A DNA stretch of 64,000 nucleotides from Citrus sinensis (GCF_022201045.2 NC_068563.1:28865001-28929000); one strand, 5' to 3'; positions 14,130 through 28,392 are shown, counted from the stretch's first letter. Translations and numbers: made by a program. The notes: generated from the sequence alone by a model not told the origin.

Positions 14130-14280
14130 GGATTCCCCTTAGGTGCAACAGTGGCACCGTGCCACAGTTGCACCTAGCCGTTGGATGCAGTTGGATGTCA
14201 GTGGATCCCACCAATTCAACTGCATCCAACGGCTAGGTGCAACTGTGGCACGGTGCCACTGTTGAACCGTAGCCTGATCC
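14130..14280. mobile_element. Fold-back MITE, Mutator-type, with a perfect 9-bp target duplication
   Basis: The 151-bp element is flanked by CATTTTTAA on both sides (14121-14129 and 14281-14289). The inner 48 bases of each arm (14146-14193 and 14217-14264) are perfectly complementary. The outer 16 bases (starting GGATTCCCCT on the left and GGATCAGGCT on the right) have diverged. Each arm also contains its own smaller inverted repeat around GGCACCGTGCC. Only 23 bases separate the arms. A 9-bp duplication indicates the Mutator superfamily. There is no coding capacity, so it would have been moved by a transposase made elsewhere. Confidence 0.88.
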
Positions 14281-15690
14281 CATTTTTAAATTCAGTTAGA
14301 GAGATTTCTAAATAAATCGTAATTAGTAAACCGATTTAATTTGTCAAATTTCTTGTGTTTTGACAATTTGGTTCATTTTCTTAATTCTTGAATTAAATAT
14401 GATCAAATCAATTCATAATCAAATTATTATTCAACCGAACCAAATTAAAATGATTGAATCGAACCATTTCGAAGAAAATGCATAACATTAACTATAGCCA
14501 ATAATTTCTATAAAAAAATTATAAATTCATTTAAGTAATCTTGTGATTAATATTACATATTTTACGAAACATAGTTAAACATGTGATGTAATTTGTTAGT
14601 ATTGTATAAATGGAGTTGAAATTTTGATTTAACCAGACAATGCCAAGAAAAAAATGTTGCTAATTAATCATTTATATTGGTAAAACTCTAGTTAGATTAC
14701 CCAAGAATAATGTGGTTCACATTTGTGCCATGTGATTGGCTTCAACGCGTGTTTTGTTAGACCTCATTTTTACTAGAAAGTTAAGGGCATATTAGGAATA
14801 AGATTTGGGGATACGGCCGGCCCATTAACTAAGAAAGGTTTCAATGGCTTTTCATAATGATCAAAGAAAGCTTGTGGAAAGAGGAGGATCCGAGGAAGTG
14901 TTAAAAAGGAAAGCACTTTTGCGTTGGTGGATAGCAATAACAAGCGCATGAAGAAGTCTAACCTAATCAAGTGTGTTAACTTTCTCTTCAGTCCACGAGC
15001 TTCTTAATTCCTGAGTCAGCCCAAGCTTTTACTTCAAGGGTCCACAATCTTGGGCGTCTGGGGCCTGAGAAACTCGTCGAACTAATGCTTTCACATGATT
15101 CAACTTCTCTTTATCTTCTTCAATATTTAATTTCATGTTCCAGCTAGCAAGGAAGATTAAAGAAAGAAAAAAATCCCAGCAGCAGCAAGATCAGGGTCCC
15201 CCTACAAGACTAAAAGTGTTATTTCTTTTCTTTGAAAGAGAAAGATTTGGACTTAATCCCAGCGTGACATCCCCTTCAAATTCTGTAATTTGATATGCAT
15301 TATGGAGATAATATATGTGTGTGTTCTTCAATTATTCCAAATGCATTACGGTAATGAAACATGCCACTCTTGAGTCAAAAGAAAACATATTGCATGTTTC
15401 ATAAAAGATATATGAAGTGTTGACCAAATTATAGAAAAGCGTCAAAACTATATATGAAGTATAAGTAAATTTGGTATCAAGTCATGTTGAGTGGATGTTA
15501 ATAAAGGGCTAAAAAAAAAGAAAGAATTAGTGGTAAAGAATGGGTCAAAAGCTGGTCTTCGCAACATATCATAGCAATTAAAAAGGCCTAAATTTGTGGA
15601 AGTATGATTGACAATAGATCCTTACTTTTTTCAGCATATTTATTTCGTGGGCATTACCTTGCGGAATCATTCTTTTGTGCATATGTTTAT

Positions 15691-15955
15691 GTTTTATAAG
15701 TATTTATAAAAACATAAATGGTATGTAGAATTATATAATTTTTTTCGCTGTTTAGGTATTTTAATGGATTAAGATTTTCTCATGAACTGAACTTGTATGA
15801 AAATTCACTTCATTTTTTAATATAGACGTCCATATTTTATAAATATCTATAAAAAATATAAATCGTATATAGAATTATATGAATTTTTTTCATTGTATAC
15901 GTATTTTAACAGTTCAAGGTTTTCTCATGAACTAAACTTCTATAAATAATTCACT
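15691..15955. repeat. Diverged tandem duplication, about 143-bp period
   Basis: Two copies (about 15691-15810 and 15834-15955) share the ordered blocks TTTTATAA, TAGAATTATAT, TTTTTTC, GTATTTTAA, TTTTCTCATGAACT and AAACTT/GAACTT, then TTCACTT. Similarity is about 75-80% by eye, so the duplication is not recent. No inverted ends are visible and no gene lies in it. Confidence 0.7.
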
Positions 15956-17489
15956 TGAGTAATTGGTGGTTAATAAATAAACAAATAAAAATAATAAAAT
16001 CATATCCATATGCTGAGAGACGTATGATAAGAAAAGAGGGTACTGATTCATTTGTAGCAGCAAGCTGAAATCAAACATAACTGGACTCTCTTGCAAGATT
16101 ACCATAATAACATAACAAGGAAACAGAGATGATCTCTAGAGGGCTCGGGCTGAGGCATGAATAACATCGGCAAGCCCTAATGGGCTCAATTTTTAACTCC
16201 TAATCCATATCAATTTTAGGGCCCGGAGAATATTAAATCCAGGAATCAGGCCGAACCTCAAAACATTATTTGCAAGCCCAATTTTGATGGGAGGCCAAGA
16301 TTTAAGTTTTCTTAATGCTAATAATTATTTTATATTAAGCATTCTGTTGTTGTTATCATCTTTTCCAAAACAAAAGAACTAGAATTAGGTCAACTGAAAT
16401 GCGTATAATCACACCATTAAACTTCTTGACAACGATATACTCAAATATGCGCTTCATGGCTTCCCAAGAATTGTCTCTTCTTCCAAGCTTGTAATTAGCA
16501 CAAAGAATCTGCACAACTTTAATTTGATTCATAGACCTTAAGCTTTCCAATGAGTGAGGTACGTGTATCAACTTCAGGAAAAAGAACTAAAGCTAGCTAG
16601 CTACCCTTTTATCACTTCTGCAGCTGCAGGTATATTTTTACTGCACGAAATTGTCTGCAAAAATTTCAAATATGCTTTAAGTTTTTCACGTTTATTAAAT
16701 TTTCATGAAAATGATTCATTCTGCATCAAACTGACCGAAGATCAAGTACTTGCAACAGAATTCACTTTGTTATTAATTATTTTTAATTAAATAAATAATG
16801 AAATGTTCAACACCTAATAGTCTACCTACCCTTCAAGCTCAGGCCTCTATTGATAGCAGAAAAGTTAAGTTACATGGAACTGATAGAGTGTAACAGTTGG
16901 GACTTGGGACAATATTTCCTTTTGCTAGCTCCAATATTATTGACATCATCTTTTAGGCATGCATCATCAACAAGGGCTTTTAATTATATAGAAAGCATAG
17001 CCTAGAAGCAGAAAAAAGTACTGCTTTTAATTCTACCCCCAAGGAAAGTTGGGGCAAAAGCAAAAGATCATCAATTTAATTACTATGATCACAATAAATT
17101 CTGTCATAAGAGGGAATCTTATACATATGTTTCTGTTGGGAAAGTCAATGCATCCCAAAGCAAAGCAAACTTTGTTTCTGTTTTTTAACAAAACCAACGT
17201 CAATATATGCAATCAAAAAGAACCAAAATTAGAATTGCCCTATTTGTAGGTGCTTTGGTTTTGATCTTTTGTACTTTTCAAGTTACAGATTCAGATCTGA
17301 TAGCTAGCTAGCTCATACAAAACCTTCAAGCAGTGATCACAGAGAAATTAAAAAGTTAATATTGGAACAAGATTCAGCGTTGAAACGTATATAAGAAAAG
17401 AAAGGAGCTTAGTTCTTCATATATAGCACATGAAGATACATGATGATGATAGCATAATATTGTTAATTCATTTTGTATATTTGATGATC

Positions 17490-17957
17490 TCAGTTTTGCT
17501 GTTTGGCTTTCTTAATCGTGTTACCAAGATCCGCACGGAGAGCCGGAGGAAACAAGGCTTCAATTTCGTTCGACAGATCATAAAGAATCCTTCTTTGAGA
17601 CTGAGACCGCACTTTTCGCTTTGTCAGTATAGGTCGTGATTTGGGCTTTCTTGGTGCAGCTGGGCATTGAAGCAACACTGGAATTTGGTGATCCAAAGAC
17701 GTTGGAGTCTTGAACCCACTATCAAAATCTTCTTGATGATCAAATTCTTCTTCAATCTTGAATTCTCCGAAAGAGGGTATTTTTATGTTCAAAGAAGCCA
17801 CCACAATCTTGCACTCACCTTCTCCTTCATCGTGATGATCTTCTTTGTTAGCAATAATTTCACACGGATCGTGATCTTGAAATTCTAACGTTGATCTTGC
17901 CAAGAAATCCATTTCTAGGGCTTTTAGATCCAACATCTCTGAATTTGACACACCCAT
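17490..17957 (-). CDS. SIAMESE-related cyclin-dependent kinase inhibitor (SMR family)
   Basis: This intronless gene encodes 155 aa if it starts at the ATG at 17957 (MGVSNSEMLD). An in-frame ATG at 17996 would add 13 residues, but the internal start fits the family better. SMR proteins are plant-specific CDK inhibitors that bind cyclin-CDK complexes and promote endoreduplication or cell-cycle arrest. The diagnostic block FKTPTSLDHQIPVLLQCP followed by the proline/basic stretch AAPRKPKSRP is at about residues 83-110. A C-terminal block RRILYDLSNEIEALFPP precedes a lysine-rich end. The N-terminal half is acidic and low in complexity. I judge it closest to the SMR10/SMR13 subgroup, partly because the sibling gene in Arabidopsis sits beside an actin gene as here. 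The subgroup assignment is from memory. Confidence 0.88.
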   Translation of the reverse strand: MGVSNSEMLDLKALEMDFLARSTLEFQDHDPCEIIANKEDHHDEGEGECKIVVASLNIKIPSFGEFKIEEEFDHQEDFDSGFKTPTSLDHQIPVLLQCPAAPRKPKSRPILTKRKVRSQSQRRILYDLSNEIEALFPPALRADLGNTIKKAKQQN

Positions 17958-18303
17958 GATGAGAAAATTCAACAAAACAAAGTAAGAAACAGCCAAAAAA
18001 GGGTCTAAAGCAAGATAGACTCAGAATAGAAAACCTAGCAAGCTAGCTAACTTTGGGAGAAAATCAGAAGAGAAGATATATGGTTGATAAATAGCAAGCT
18101 AGATACAGAGGTGGGGGCTGGCTTATTCCTAAGAGGAATCAGAAGAAGCCACATCACATATGCTTCTGTCTTTTTGTTTGATATCTCTCAAAGCTTGCTT
18201 GGACTCTAGCTCTCAAGAGACACTACCTAGCTCTTAAGTCTCGATGACAGAGAGAGAATATAAGCTTTGAAACCAGGCCACTTCGGCGAAGGATCCAATG
18301 CAA

Positions 18304-18312
18304 CATATATAC
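18304..18312 (-). promoter_or_regulatory. Possible TATA box of the SIAMESE-related gene
   Basis: A TATATAT motif on the minus strand lies about 350 bases upstream of the start codon at 17957, followed by a pyrimidine-rich stretch. This would give a 5' UTR of about 310 nt. Such motifs are common in AT-rich DNA, so this is only a candidate. Confidence 0.3.
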
Positions 18313-19437
18313 ACTTACACACTCTCTGCTAAATTAAAGAGCCACTCTTTCTAAAAAGTCTCTTTCGCTTAAATCAGCTGTTTTTTAAAAGCAACCAAAA
18401 TCTCGTTAAATTAGGCATTAGCCTTTTTCTTTTCCCCTTCTGTTCTGATTTCTCCAAACTTTGATGCAACAAAGCACGTGCTTTACTACAGGGATACCAT
18501 CTGATCGACCGCATGACATGCACGTTATCTTGCAAAGCACTTCTCGCGATAATTTGACATTTAGTTTCTCGCCAGAAAGGCCTTTTCTGATGATCAGAAA
18601 GTGTCTTGGCTTAAGTTGGCCGCAAGAACACACATTGTCTGGTGCATGCCTTTGTGTGTGGCCCAATGTCATATAATCTCATGATTTGGTGCTTAATATG
18701 AATCCAAGACCAAGAGGAAGGAGAGAAGATCGATCATTAACTAGATATATCAATGATAACGAAGGAATGCAAGTTTTATAGCAACATCATTGCCTTTTTT
18801 CACTTCTTATCCAAGATGTCTGATGAGAAATATATATAAATCAAATTTTGAAATGGGTTTTTATATATCTTCTAATTTTCATCTTTCATGATCCCGTCAA
18901 ATCATAAACAAAATTGATCTCACATTATCTTGAAGATAATCTACCCTGTCCCTTAACTAATGGGTAATGAAAACTCGATTTTCGAATGTGAATTTTGGTT
19001 GAGCATGACAATACACAGCACTAAAAAAACATTTTCACGTACGATTATGTTTGGTTACGTTATTAGCATCCCAGTCTTTATCTTTAGAAGGATGCTATCA
19101 TCATATTAATTAATTATTGGCCAATTTGGAATATAGAGAGCTGTTTTGGCTGCATTTTAACAGAATTTTTCACATGTTTCCCGCTCAAGGCCGGCAATTT
19201 CAAGTTTTGTGTCCTACGCAACATTGTCTCTCCCGGCAGGCCATTTTGAAATCTAGACTTGGGATTTTTCCCTCTCTTTTAAATGCACTATGGAGAGTTG
19301 GAGACGATAACTAGGTTAAACTTGCTATGCTATATTACTTAAATGAATTTTTATGTTTTACACCAGAAATTCGCTTGAAACTTTAGAAGATAGAGTGTTA
19401 ACTGAAAAAAAAAATGACGGATCTCGGATTTTTGATT

Positions 19438-19599
19438 GCATATGATATAAAAATAACGGATGTTTCTTGTTTGCCAAATTAACACTGGTAAAGTTTGCCA
19501 ATCTTGATTAATTATAGTGCGTATGATATTAAAAATTGATGAATGTAATTTTTGTTTACCAAATTAATATTGGGGAAGTATGTTAATTTTGATTATATA
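19438..19599. repeat. Diverged tandem duplication, 81-bp period
   Basis: Two copies begin GCATATGATAT and GCGTATGATAT, 81 bases apart. Both continue through TTTGCCAAATTAACACTGG / TTTACCAAATTAATATTGG and end with TCTTGATTA / TTTTGATTA. Identity is roughly 75% by eye. Confidence 0.65.
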
Positions 19600-21998
19600 T
19601 TTTCAGTGCCTTGAAAATTAACCTCTGCAAAGGATAGGTCAATAAACTCCTATCGTATTATATCCTGTGTTTAGTAGTACATTACAAAAACGATTATCAA
19701 TATTATTCGTAATCAATAACATTCCTATGGTTATTTTGTAGCTAGTGTAATTTGACTGTAATTGACAACAACAATTTAAAAAAAAAAAAATTGAAGCAAT
19801 AAGAACATTCGATAGCATAAAGAAAATTATATATAATACGAGGAACAATTTCTTCAAAAGTTTTAATTTTGATCCACAAACTCTATGTAAATGATCCACA
19901 ACTATTTTATCGTCGAACGGTTTATGTTCTTCTCATGAAATGATAATGTGAGGATAAGAATGAGTGCAATTGTCTTCTTGAGCGGAAAGTGAGGGACCCA
20001 AATGGAGATTGCTTGGATTTCATCACATTATATATTAGACATTACATGGGTATGCAGATTTATCAAGGATCCCACTTTCCTGGCCTCTGTTTTCTCTTTT
20101 GTTCATCAATCTTTCTTTTATTTATAAATTCACCACATAGATTTCACAAATCTCCCAAACTTTTCCCATCATTAATCATTTGCCCTTGTAAAATATTAAT
20201 GTTAGAATTATTTAATTTATAATAGTGTTGTTTTAAAATTGTAATCCAAAAATAAAATAGACAAATATGTTTACTAATTTATTTGAAGAGAGGAATGTGA
20301 AACAAAAAGTTGAAAAAAAAAATATATAATGAAAGGATTGAGCTATGGTGCAACGGGTGCACCAAATCATTATTATGATGTTTTCAATTACTTTTCTTCA
20401 CAAAAAACAAAAGTATCATTTACATTTTTCACAGTTTTTGAAAAGCAATGTGAAAACAGCCTTTGATTTTTCATTCACTTCGATTAATTTTTCATTTAAA
20501 AAAAATACCATAATTTTTCATGTTGATTTTTTCAGAGGGTCTCATGTGATATAACCTTATATCAAGTAAAACACAAGATTAAGAGATTATATAATAATTT
20601 ATATATAAATAATTAAATTATAATCATACACTATTTACATATACATTACTATCGTAAAAGAATTCAGTGAGATCCAAATTCATTTTTGTCTGCATCGGTT
20701 GCATTTCATGCATTACACAATTAAGTTAATTGAATAGGGAAAATAACTGAATTCAAATGAAAATACGCGAAAATATAGGGGGCCAAAAGAACAAAAGCTC
20801 TAGCGGTTGATACGCCTTGATTATAAAAATAGCAGCAAGAATCTCAGCTATTGATGATATACGAATTAATTTAATTAAGAAATGAAAACATTCCGATTAA
20901 CAAAAGAAATAAAAGGGAAATGATAACGTGGGGTATGATAGTTAATAATTAACAATTAAATGAATAAACAAAAGTGAAGATACACAAACACACACTCTCA
21001 TGGCACATAATTGCAGCTCATTCTCATGCTCATGCTTAATGATTTTGCTTCCCATTCACGATCATCATGCCCCACCTCCAACAATCATCTCTCCCCCAAT
21101 TTCAACTCTTTGCTTCCTGCTTTCCGTACTGTTTACTCCATTTTTTTTTTAACTCCCGTTCTTTCCCGCCATTTTCGTTTCTACATCTTAATTATTCTCA
21201 TCATTTTTAGTAAGGTTCCCAAAGCCTAAAAGGAAAATAATAAAATCATTTTGTAGCATATACCTACACATCAAAACGTGAAATGCGTACAAAGTTTAGA
21301 GTGTTAATGTTAAGAGGACAGTTCAGTTGGTTTGACCTCTTATAGCATTTCCAAAAGACTCTATTAATTTTAGTTTTCAAATATCTATTTGCTTACCTAT
21401 GTGGCAAAAAAGAGAGTGAAAAAATATGTTATTCTCCAAAAGACTCTTCAAATAAATAATAAAATACTAATTTAAAAAGTCGTTTAGAGATGCTCTTACA
21501 TTTGTAACTTAAAAGCAACATTAATGGTTTAGGGACAACCCCCGGCCGTAGTAGTTGAAAACTTCTAATAAGTTTTCTGCTGTTGATAATTACAACCCTA
21601 AAATTTTCACTATTAACTCCCCCAATCATGATGTTTTATATACAATACACGAAACATTATGAGAGTTAATAATGAAAACTTAAGGGTACATGCAACCAAA
21701 AATTTCGAGTTTTCAATGGTGGATGGAAGGTCATTGTGCCTAAGAGTGACTACATTGTAGACATGCCAAGATATGTGGAGGGGTATGGTAAATTTGAATG
21801 TGCATACAGTATCAAATAGTTTAAAATGCATGTGCCGGATCAGGTTAAAATTAGAATGAGTTGAGGGAAGTGCAAGTACGTACGAGCTAAGTATGTAATA
21901 TCAATTTTTGCAAGACAATGCTTATTTATTTATTTATTTTGAATATCAATGTTCTTGATTCGGCGAGAGTGTAGCTACTTGCAGAAGCTCAAGCTTCA

Positions 21999-22320
21999 GG
22001 CTTCACTTCGTTTAGGGAAAGCTTTAGCATGGGAAGTATTTGCCTCACAAGCCGTTCTCTTCTTCTTTCCAACATAAACCATGCAATTATGCAAACGTAC
22101 TTTACAAACGAAAGTGATTGGGCCTGGCCTCACTTGTATGGATTTCACATCAATCACTTGAGCCGCGGGCTCACGGTAATTTGAATCTCCGTTTTCTACT
22201 GGGCTTCGGCTTTTAGATTTTCCAATCCATCCACGGGTTGTATTAAATACACAACACCATGAAATTAAAGGTTGTAGTTAGAACTTTTGTTAGTATATCT
22301 ATCAAGAAAGTCTGCTCTAC
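21999..22320 (-). pseudogene. Start-less coding-like frame and possible Ty1/copia Pol C-terminus remnant
   Basis: Two overlapping minus-strand features lie here. One frame (22320 down to a stop at 22243) reads VEQTFLIDILTKVL and ends about a dozen residues later in MVLCI. This resembles the ADILTK motif near the C-terminus of Ty1/copia polyproteins, though two extra residues sit before the aspartate. The second frame is open for 93 codons (22277 to 21999). It has no usable start and resembles nothing I know; if the first reading is right, it could be LTR sequence. Neither frame has any visible promoter or splice structure. Confidence 0.28.
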
Positions 22321-23233
22321 GTTTGTGAGTATTCATTTATGGATCTATATGTCCATAATGGTTATACAATTTGTTATTGTTTACAAGGGTAGTTTAGTCA
22401 ACAGATTTTGATTAATGAGTTCTGAAATATAAACTTCTTTTTTAATTGTTTCATTAGGCTCGCTTTGTGTTTTTTTTAGTCACTTTGAATACTTTTTAGA
22501 CAATCGTTAATAACATTTACAATTAAAAAAATCATAGATATAAGTAGCCCTTAAATTAGTTTTAATGACACTATTTAGATATAGGTAATGTTAGGGATAC
22601 TAATAATTGAGTCTAATTTAAGTCTCAAATGATGTGACATTTATATATTAAAGAATAAAATATTAATTTTGTCAGTACCAAGTTTACTATTTAAGAGATA
22701 AATGCTAAATAACAATTGAGATGGAATCTTTTATCAAATAGTGAATTTTATAAGTGATAAAATTTAATGTTCTACCCTCCACGACATCAATTGCGACTCA
22801 ATTATTGAAATTATTAGTATTATTCTTTAGATATTGGTCTAAACTAAATTGGATCTACTTTCAAATATTTGAAAAAAAAAATAACTCTTAATTGATGGAC
22901 ATGAAAAATAACTCTTAACTGACGGACATGGGAAACTTTAAAGTTTAAATAAATATTCGTAATCTTAATATACATACCTCTATAATTGATTATTGGACAT
23001 ATATCATAATATTTAAGTTTTTAATTTTTTATCCATCAAGTAACAAAACGGAAAAAAAAAAGAATAAAAAAACGGGGGGCAAAATCGTAATTGCACTTTG
23101 CGTTTGACAAAAGCTTCGTGACCAGCTGTAATTACGGGGAGAACCAGATCACAGGTACACGCGTCTCGACAAGCTTCAATATAGAATAAAAAAACAACGA
23201 ACGGCCAGGATGTAACACCGAAAACTGAGTTGT

Positions 23234-23242
23234 TTTATAAAG
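23234..23242 (+). promoter_or_regulatory. Candidate TATA box of the actin gene
   Basis: TTTATAAAG lies about 880 bases upstream of the actin ATG. Plant actin genes usually have a leader intron just before the start codon. A splice acceptor (TATTCCAG) ends at 24102, 13 bases before the ATG, so a leader intron is likely. Its donor could not be fixed with confidence; a GTGAGA at about 23451 is one possibility. Confidence 0.4.
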
Positions 23243-24115
23243 CGAATTTCATTTGCGGTAAGTTTCATTTGGACGTGGTTTCAATTTCATTTCTTAAATT
23301 TTGAATTGAACCCCAGGGCCAAGGGCGGGCTGCTGAGATCGGAGTCTCCTCTCCCCAAATTATCTGTTAATCTTACCGTAATTTTTTCAATTGCTCTGCT
23401 CATTCTTTCTATTTTAGCTTGGCTGTTTAATCTGTTTGATTCTTCAGAAAATGTGAGAGAAAGGAACATAAAATTTCAGATTCCGGATTCCCTCGTTCAT
23501 ATAGCTGCCTGATACGGATCTGTTTTTAATAATCATTATTTGATCTGGATTTTATGATTCTTTGTGATTAATGTGCTGCCGATGGATCTATAATGTTCGT
23601 GTTTTGTTCTTGTTTGCTGTCTTCATTGTGGAGCAGGAACTGACGATTGAATTATATGATTATTTCTTGTTTGAATCATTTTACTATAATGTGTTAAGCA
23701 TCAAAGGAGAGATTGTACTTTGTTTCGATTTTTTGCCATGTATGGTTTAAGATTTTTAGTTTCTCCATGATGTTAAAAATTTCAAATCTCGAAAATTAAA
23801 ACTTATGGTTTAATTACATTACTTATCAATTGTGTTCTGTATGCATGAGGATTGAGAAATTTTTACATAATTTTGTTTTTGTGGGACCATGGGAGAGAGT
23901 TTGTTTGTCATCTTTTGATGTGAACAATTTTTCTGTTCTATATGTGGAGTAAGTTAGAAATTGTGTAGATCAAATGACTCAAATTTGCTTAGTTGTGGTT
24001 GCTCATTGATTGCTGGAATTTATTATTGATGTCTATGTTCCTGCTTTGTTTTGTTTTCGTTAATTCCTGTTCTAATTGTGAGTCATTACTTACTTATTCC
24101 AGCTGGTGATAGAAG

Positions 24116-26329
<2,214 letters not shown>

Positions 26330-26770
26330 TTCTGTGTGATGGGATAGTGGAAGCAAAGTTATGTTTTCTGCAAAGTTATTATTGTACCTTTGTTTCTTAT
26401 GAATTTCATGTCATGTATTGTTGAAGCAATTAGCTAAGAGAGCATTAGAGCAGATTGCAGGGAGTTTCAAATTCTTTCATTCTTATTTTCTGTTACCGGT
26501 TGTTGAACAGCTTTTGTTCAATACTAAATTTGAAACGGTCTGCATTTTGTTATTAATCTGGATTTATATGCTTCTACTCGGAAGGAAAAATTTATATTGT
26601 TTTATTTTTAGGGTTCCAATTAACTTTTCATTCAGTAGCTAATAATCTTTACCTTTTGGATGTTTGATTTCATTTTTCTTATATGATGATTTACCTTAAG
26701 AGATTATGAGGTGCCTTTGGACTAAGAGAATGCAACTCAAAATTAAGATTTTCTCTGGGATTGAAGTGCT

Positions 26771-27010
26771 TTACCTTAAGTTTTACCTTAAAAGCTACAG
26801 TTATTGTGAAAAAAACATTGTAACTATAAAATAAAAATTAATAATATGTAAAAAATATAAATTTTAAATAATAATTTTGATAAAATTATTAAAGATATAA
26901 TAATTTTTTTATTATACAAATAAAAAATTATATGCAGATATCTTTTAGGTTATAACAATTAGTGTTTATCAAATATTTTAATATTTTAATTTTTAAATTA
27001 TAATTATCCA
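26771..27010 (+). repeat. AT-rich dispersed repeat, copy A (MITE-like)
   Basis: This interval aligns in the opposite orientation with 37935-38175. Shared ordered blocks are GTTATTGTGAAAAAA / GCTGTTGTGAAAAAA, ATTAATAATATGTA / ATTAATGATATGTA, AATAATTTTGATAAAA and AAAGATATAATA, then TTATAACAA / TTACAACAA. It contains no reading frame. A clear duplication of the target site was not found. Confidence 0.6.
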
Positions 27011-27062
27011 ACTTTATTTTCCAACCTTATTTCCTAAAGCATCCTAAAAGATTTTTGGATTA

Positions 27063-28383
27063 AGGTTATTTTTACATACCTCCCCTGAGGTTTCAGATAA
27101 TAACAGTTTAATAGAAAGTATCTTTGTATTTTTATATCCCTCCCCTACAGTTAGTATTTCCGTCAATTGACCGTTAATGGACCAATAGGATAACGAAAAT
27201 ACCCTTTCAAGGCTGACATGTACAATTTTCCAGTAAATTTTAGCAGTGTAATGATATGAGCGAGCGTGGGCTAGCATGCATTTTTTTTTTTTTTTTGAAA
27301 AGGGAAAGAAACACTTTCATAACTTCAACAAAGATAGTACATCCATTATAGGAGCTGGAACACCAACAGCAGAGCCCCAGGCTTAGCCTTAAAGAAACAC
27401 AAACATGGGAGATCTGATGAAGCTTCTTCACAGCTCAAGAAGGGTTTTAGCCACGAGAGTAGAGCTTCACCGCCACCACCTGCTATTGATCAAGAAGAAA
27501 CTGTCAAAGAAGTTCTCTCCGAAACCCATAAACCAAAACCAAAGCCAAACCCATACCCAGTTTTCGCTGCTCATATGAAACAAGAGTTGCAGCAACAACA
27601 AGAACGAGAACAAGAGAAAGAGGCCAAGATTAGTGATAGCCCCCACAAAGTTGAAGCCTTTGCCAAGAATGCTCAAGATAAGCAGAACTTGAGTAGCAGC
27701 AATGAGGAGGAAATCACATCTCAAGTGTCCGAGATTTGCAGCGTCAGCGTTAGTGAGAGCCTCTCAACGATGACTAATGTCACTGACATGAGAGACATTG
27801 AAGAAGGCGAGCAAGAAGTGAGGGAATGACCGAGAGTGATTACTAGATCTCCGGCAAAGCCGCCACCGAGAAACGGCTTCAGAAGAGACTGGGTCGTCAA
27901 TCAATCCCCCACCAGGAGATTCGACCAATCACCCGCCAGACAAATTGGCAGTGGGTCCCCAGTTCAGATTCATGACTCAGGTCGGGTCAAATTCCCCGGG
28001 AGAAGGGACCGGGGCGAATGCTCGAGAGGAATGACTGGATGAGAAAGGATGTGGCTCTTAGGGCTCATTTTGTTTTGTGAAATTGGGAATTAGGGGAGCG
28101 AAACATGGTGCGACATTAAGGGATCACCGGGAGAGGTGACCACATAAGAGAGGATGTGGCTGTTAGGGATTTACTGCAATAGTTTTCCCTAAAAAAATAA
28201 TAATAACCTTAAAAAATTTTCGAGTTTTTTTAATTTTAAATGAGATTTTACGATTTTAGCCTTGTATACTGATGCTATACATAACTTTGTGAAACTGCAG
28301 GGGAGGGATGTAAAAATATAGAGATACTTTCTATTAAACTGTTATTACGTGAAACCTCGAGGGAGGTATGTAAAAATAACCCT
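27063..28383. mobile_element. Pack-MULE candidate: Mutator-like element carrying a gene fragment
   Basis: The 1321-bp element has terminal inverted repeats of 88-89 bp (27063-27150 and 28295-28383). They begin AGGTTATTTTTACATACCTC and AGGGTTATTTTTACATACCT and stay about 88% alike to a CTACAG/CTGCAG block. It is flanked by a perfect 9-bp duplication TTTGGATTA (27054-27062 and 28384-28392), diagnostic of the Mutator superfamily. No transposase is present. The interior is richer in GC than its surroundings and holds a broken coding fragment (27338-28042) with its own entry. A run of T at about 27280-27296 lies between the left arm and the fragment. Confidence 0.9.
27338..28042 (+). pseudogene. 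Captured fragment of a serine/proline-rich plant protein gene
   Basis: One frame is open from 27338 to the TGA at 27827, and continues in the same frame to a second stop at 28042. A single nonsense change, plausibly CGA to TGA, separates the halves. The first half contains QEETVKEVLSET, a coiled-coil-like QQQQEREQEKEAK stretch and EEITSQVSEICSVSVSES. The second half has the repeats RSPAKPP, QSPTRRFDQSPARQ. This order resembles plant proteins annotated as serine/arginine repetitive matrix 1-like, which start with an MGCC-type acylation motif. That start is missing here: the first ATG in frame is internal (27575). Lying wholly inside the inverted repeats of 27063-28383, it is best read as transduplicated and not a native gene. 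Confidence 0.75.
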
Positions 28384-28392
28384 TTTGGATTA

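Larger units (their letters stand above)
13560..17400. other. Intergenic region; contains a MITE and a tandem duplication
   Basis: The first few hundred bases are probably the promoter of the minus-strand gene starting at 13497. The region holds the fold-back MITE at 14130-14280 and a diverged tandem repeat at 15691-15955. The small frames in the rest (for example 14773-14970 and 16356-16571) resemble nothing known. The stretch from 17400 to 17489 is probably the 3' UTR of the SIAMESE-related gene. Confidence 0.5.
18420..23230. other. Intergenic region between the SMR and actin genes
   Basis: This AT-rich DNA contains a diverged 81-bp tandem repeat (19438-19599), a start-less open frame on the minus strand (21999-22277) and a possible Ty1/copia remnant (22243-22320). 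A 27-bp direct repeat near 22876-22930 carries AAAAATAACTCTTAA twice. The other short frames are not recognisable. Confidence 0.5.

Noticed and set aside
17958..17996. Upstream in-frame ATG of the SIAMESE-related gene
   Set aside because: It would add a hydrophobic 13-residue segment not expected in this family; the MGVS start fits better.
27467..27724. 85-codon minus-strand frame inside the Pack-MULE
   Set aside because: It is the antisense shadow of the captured coding fragment, whose sense strand reads like a real plant protein.
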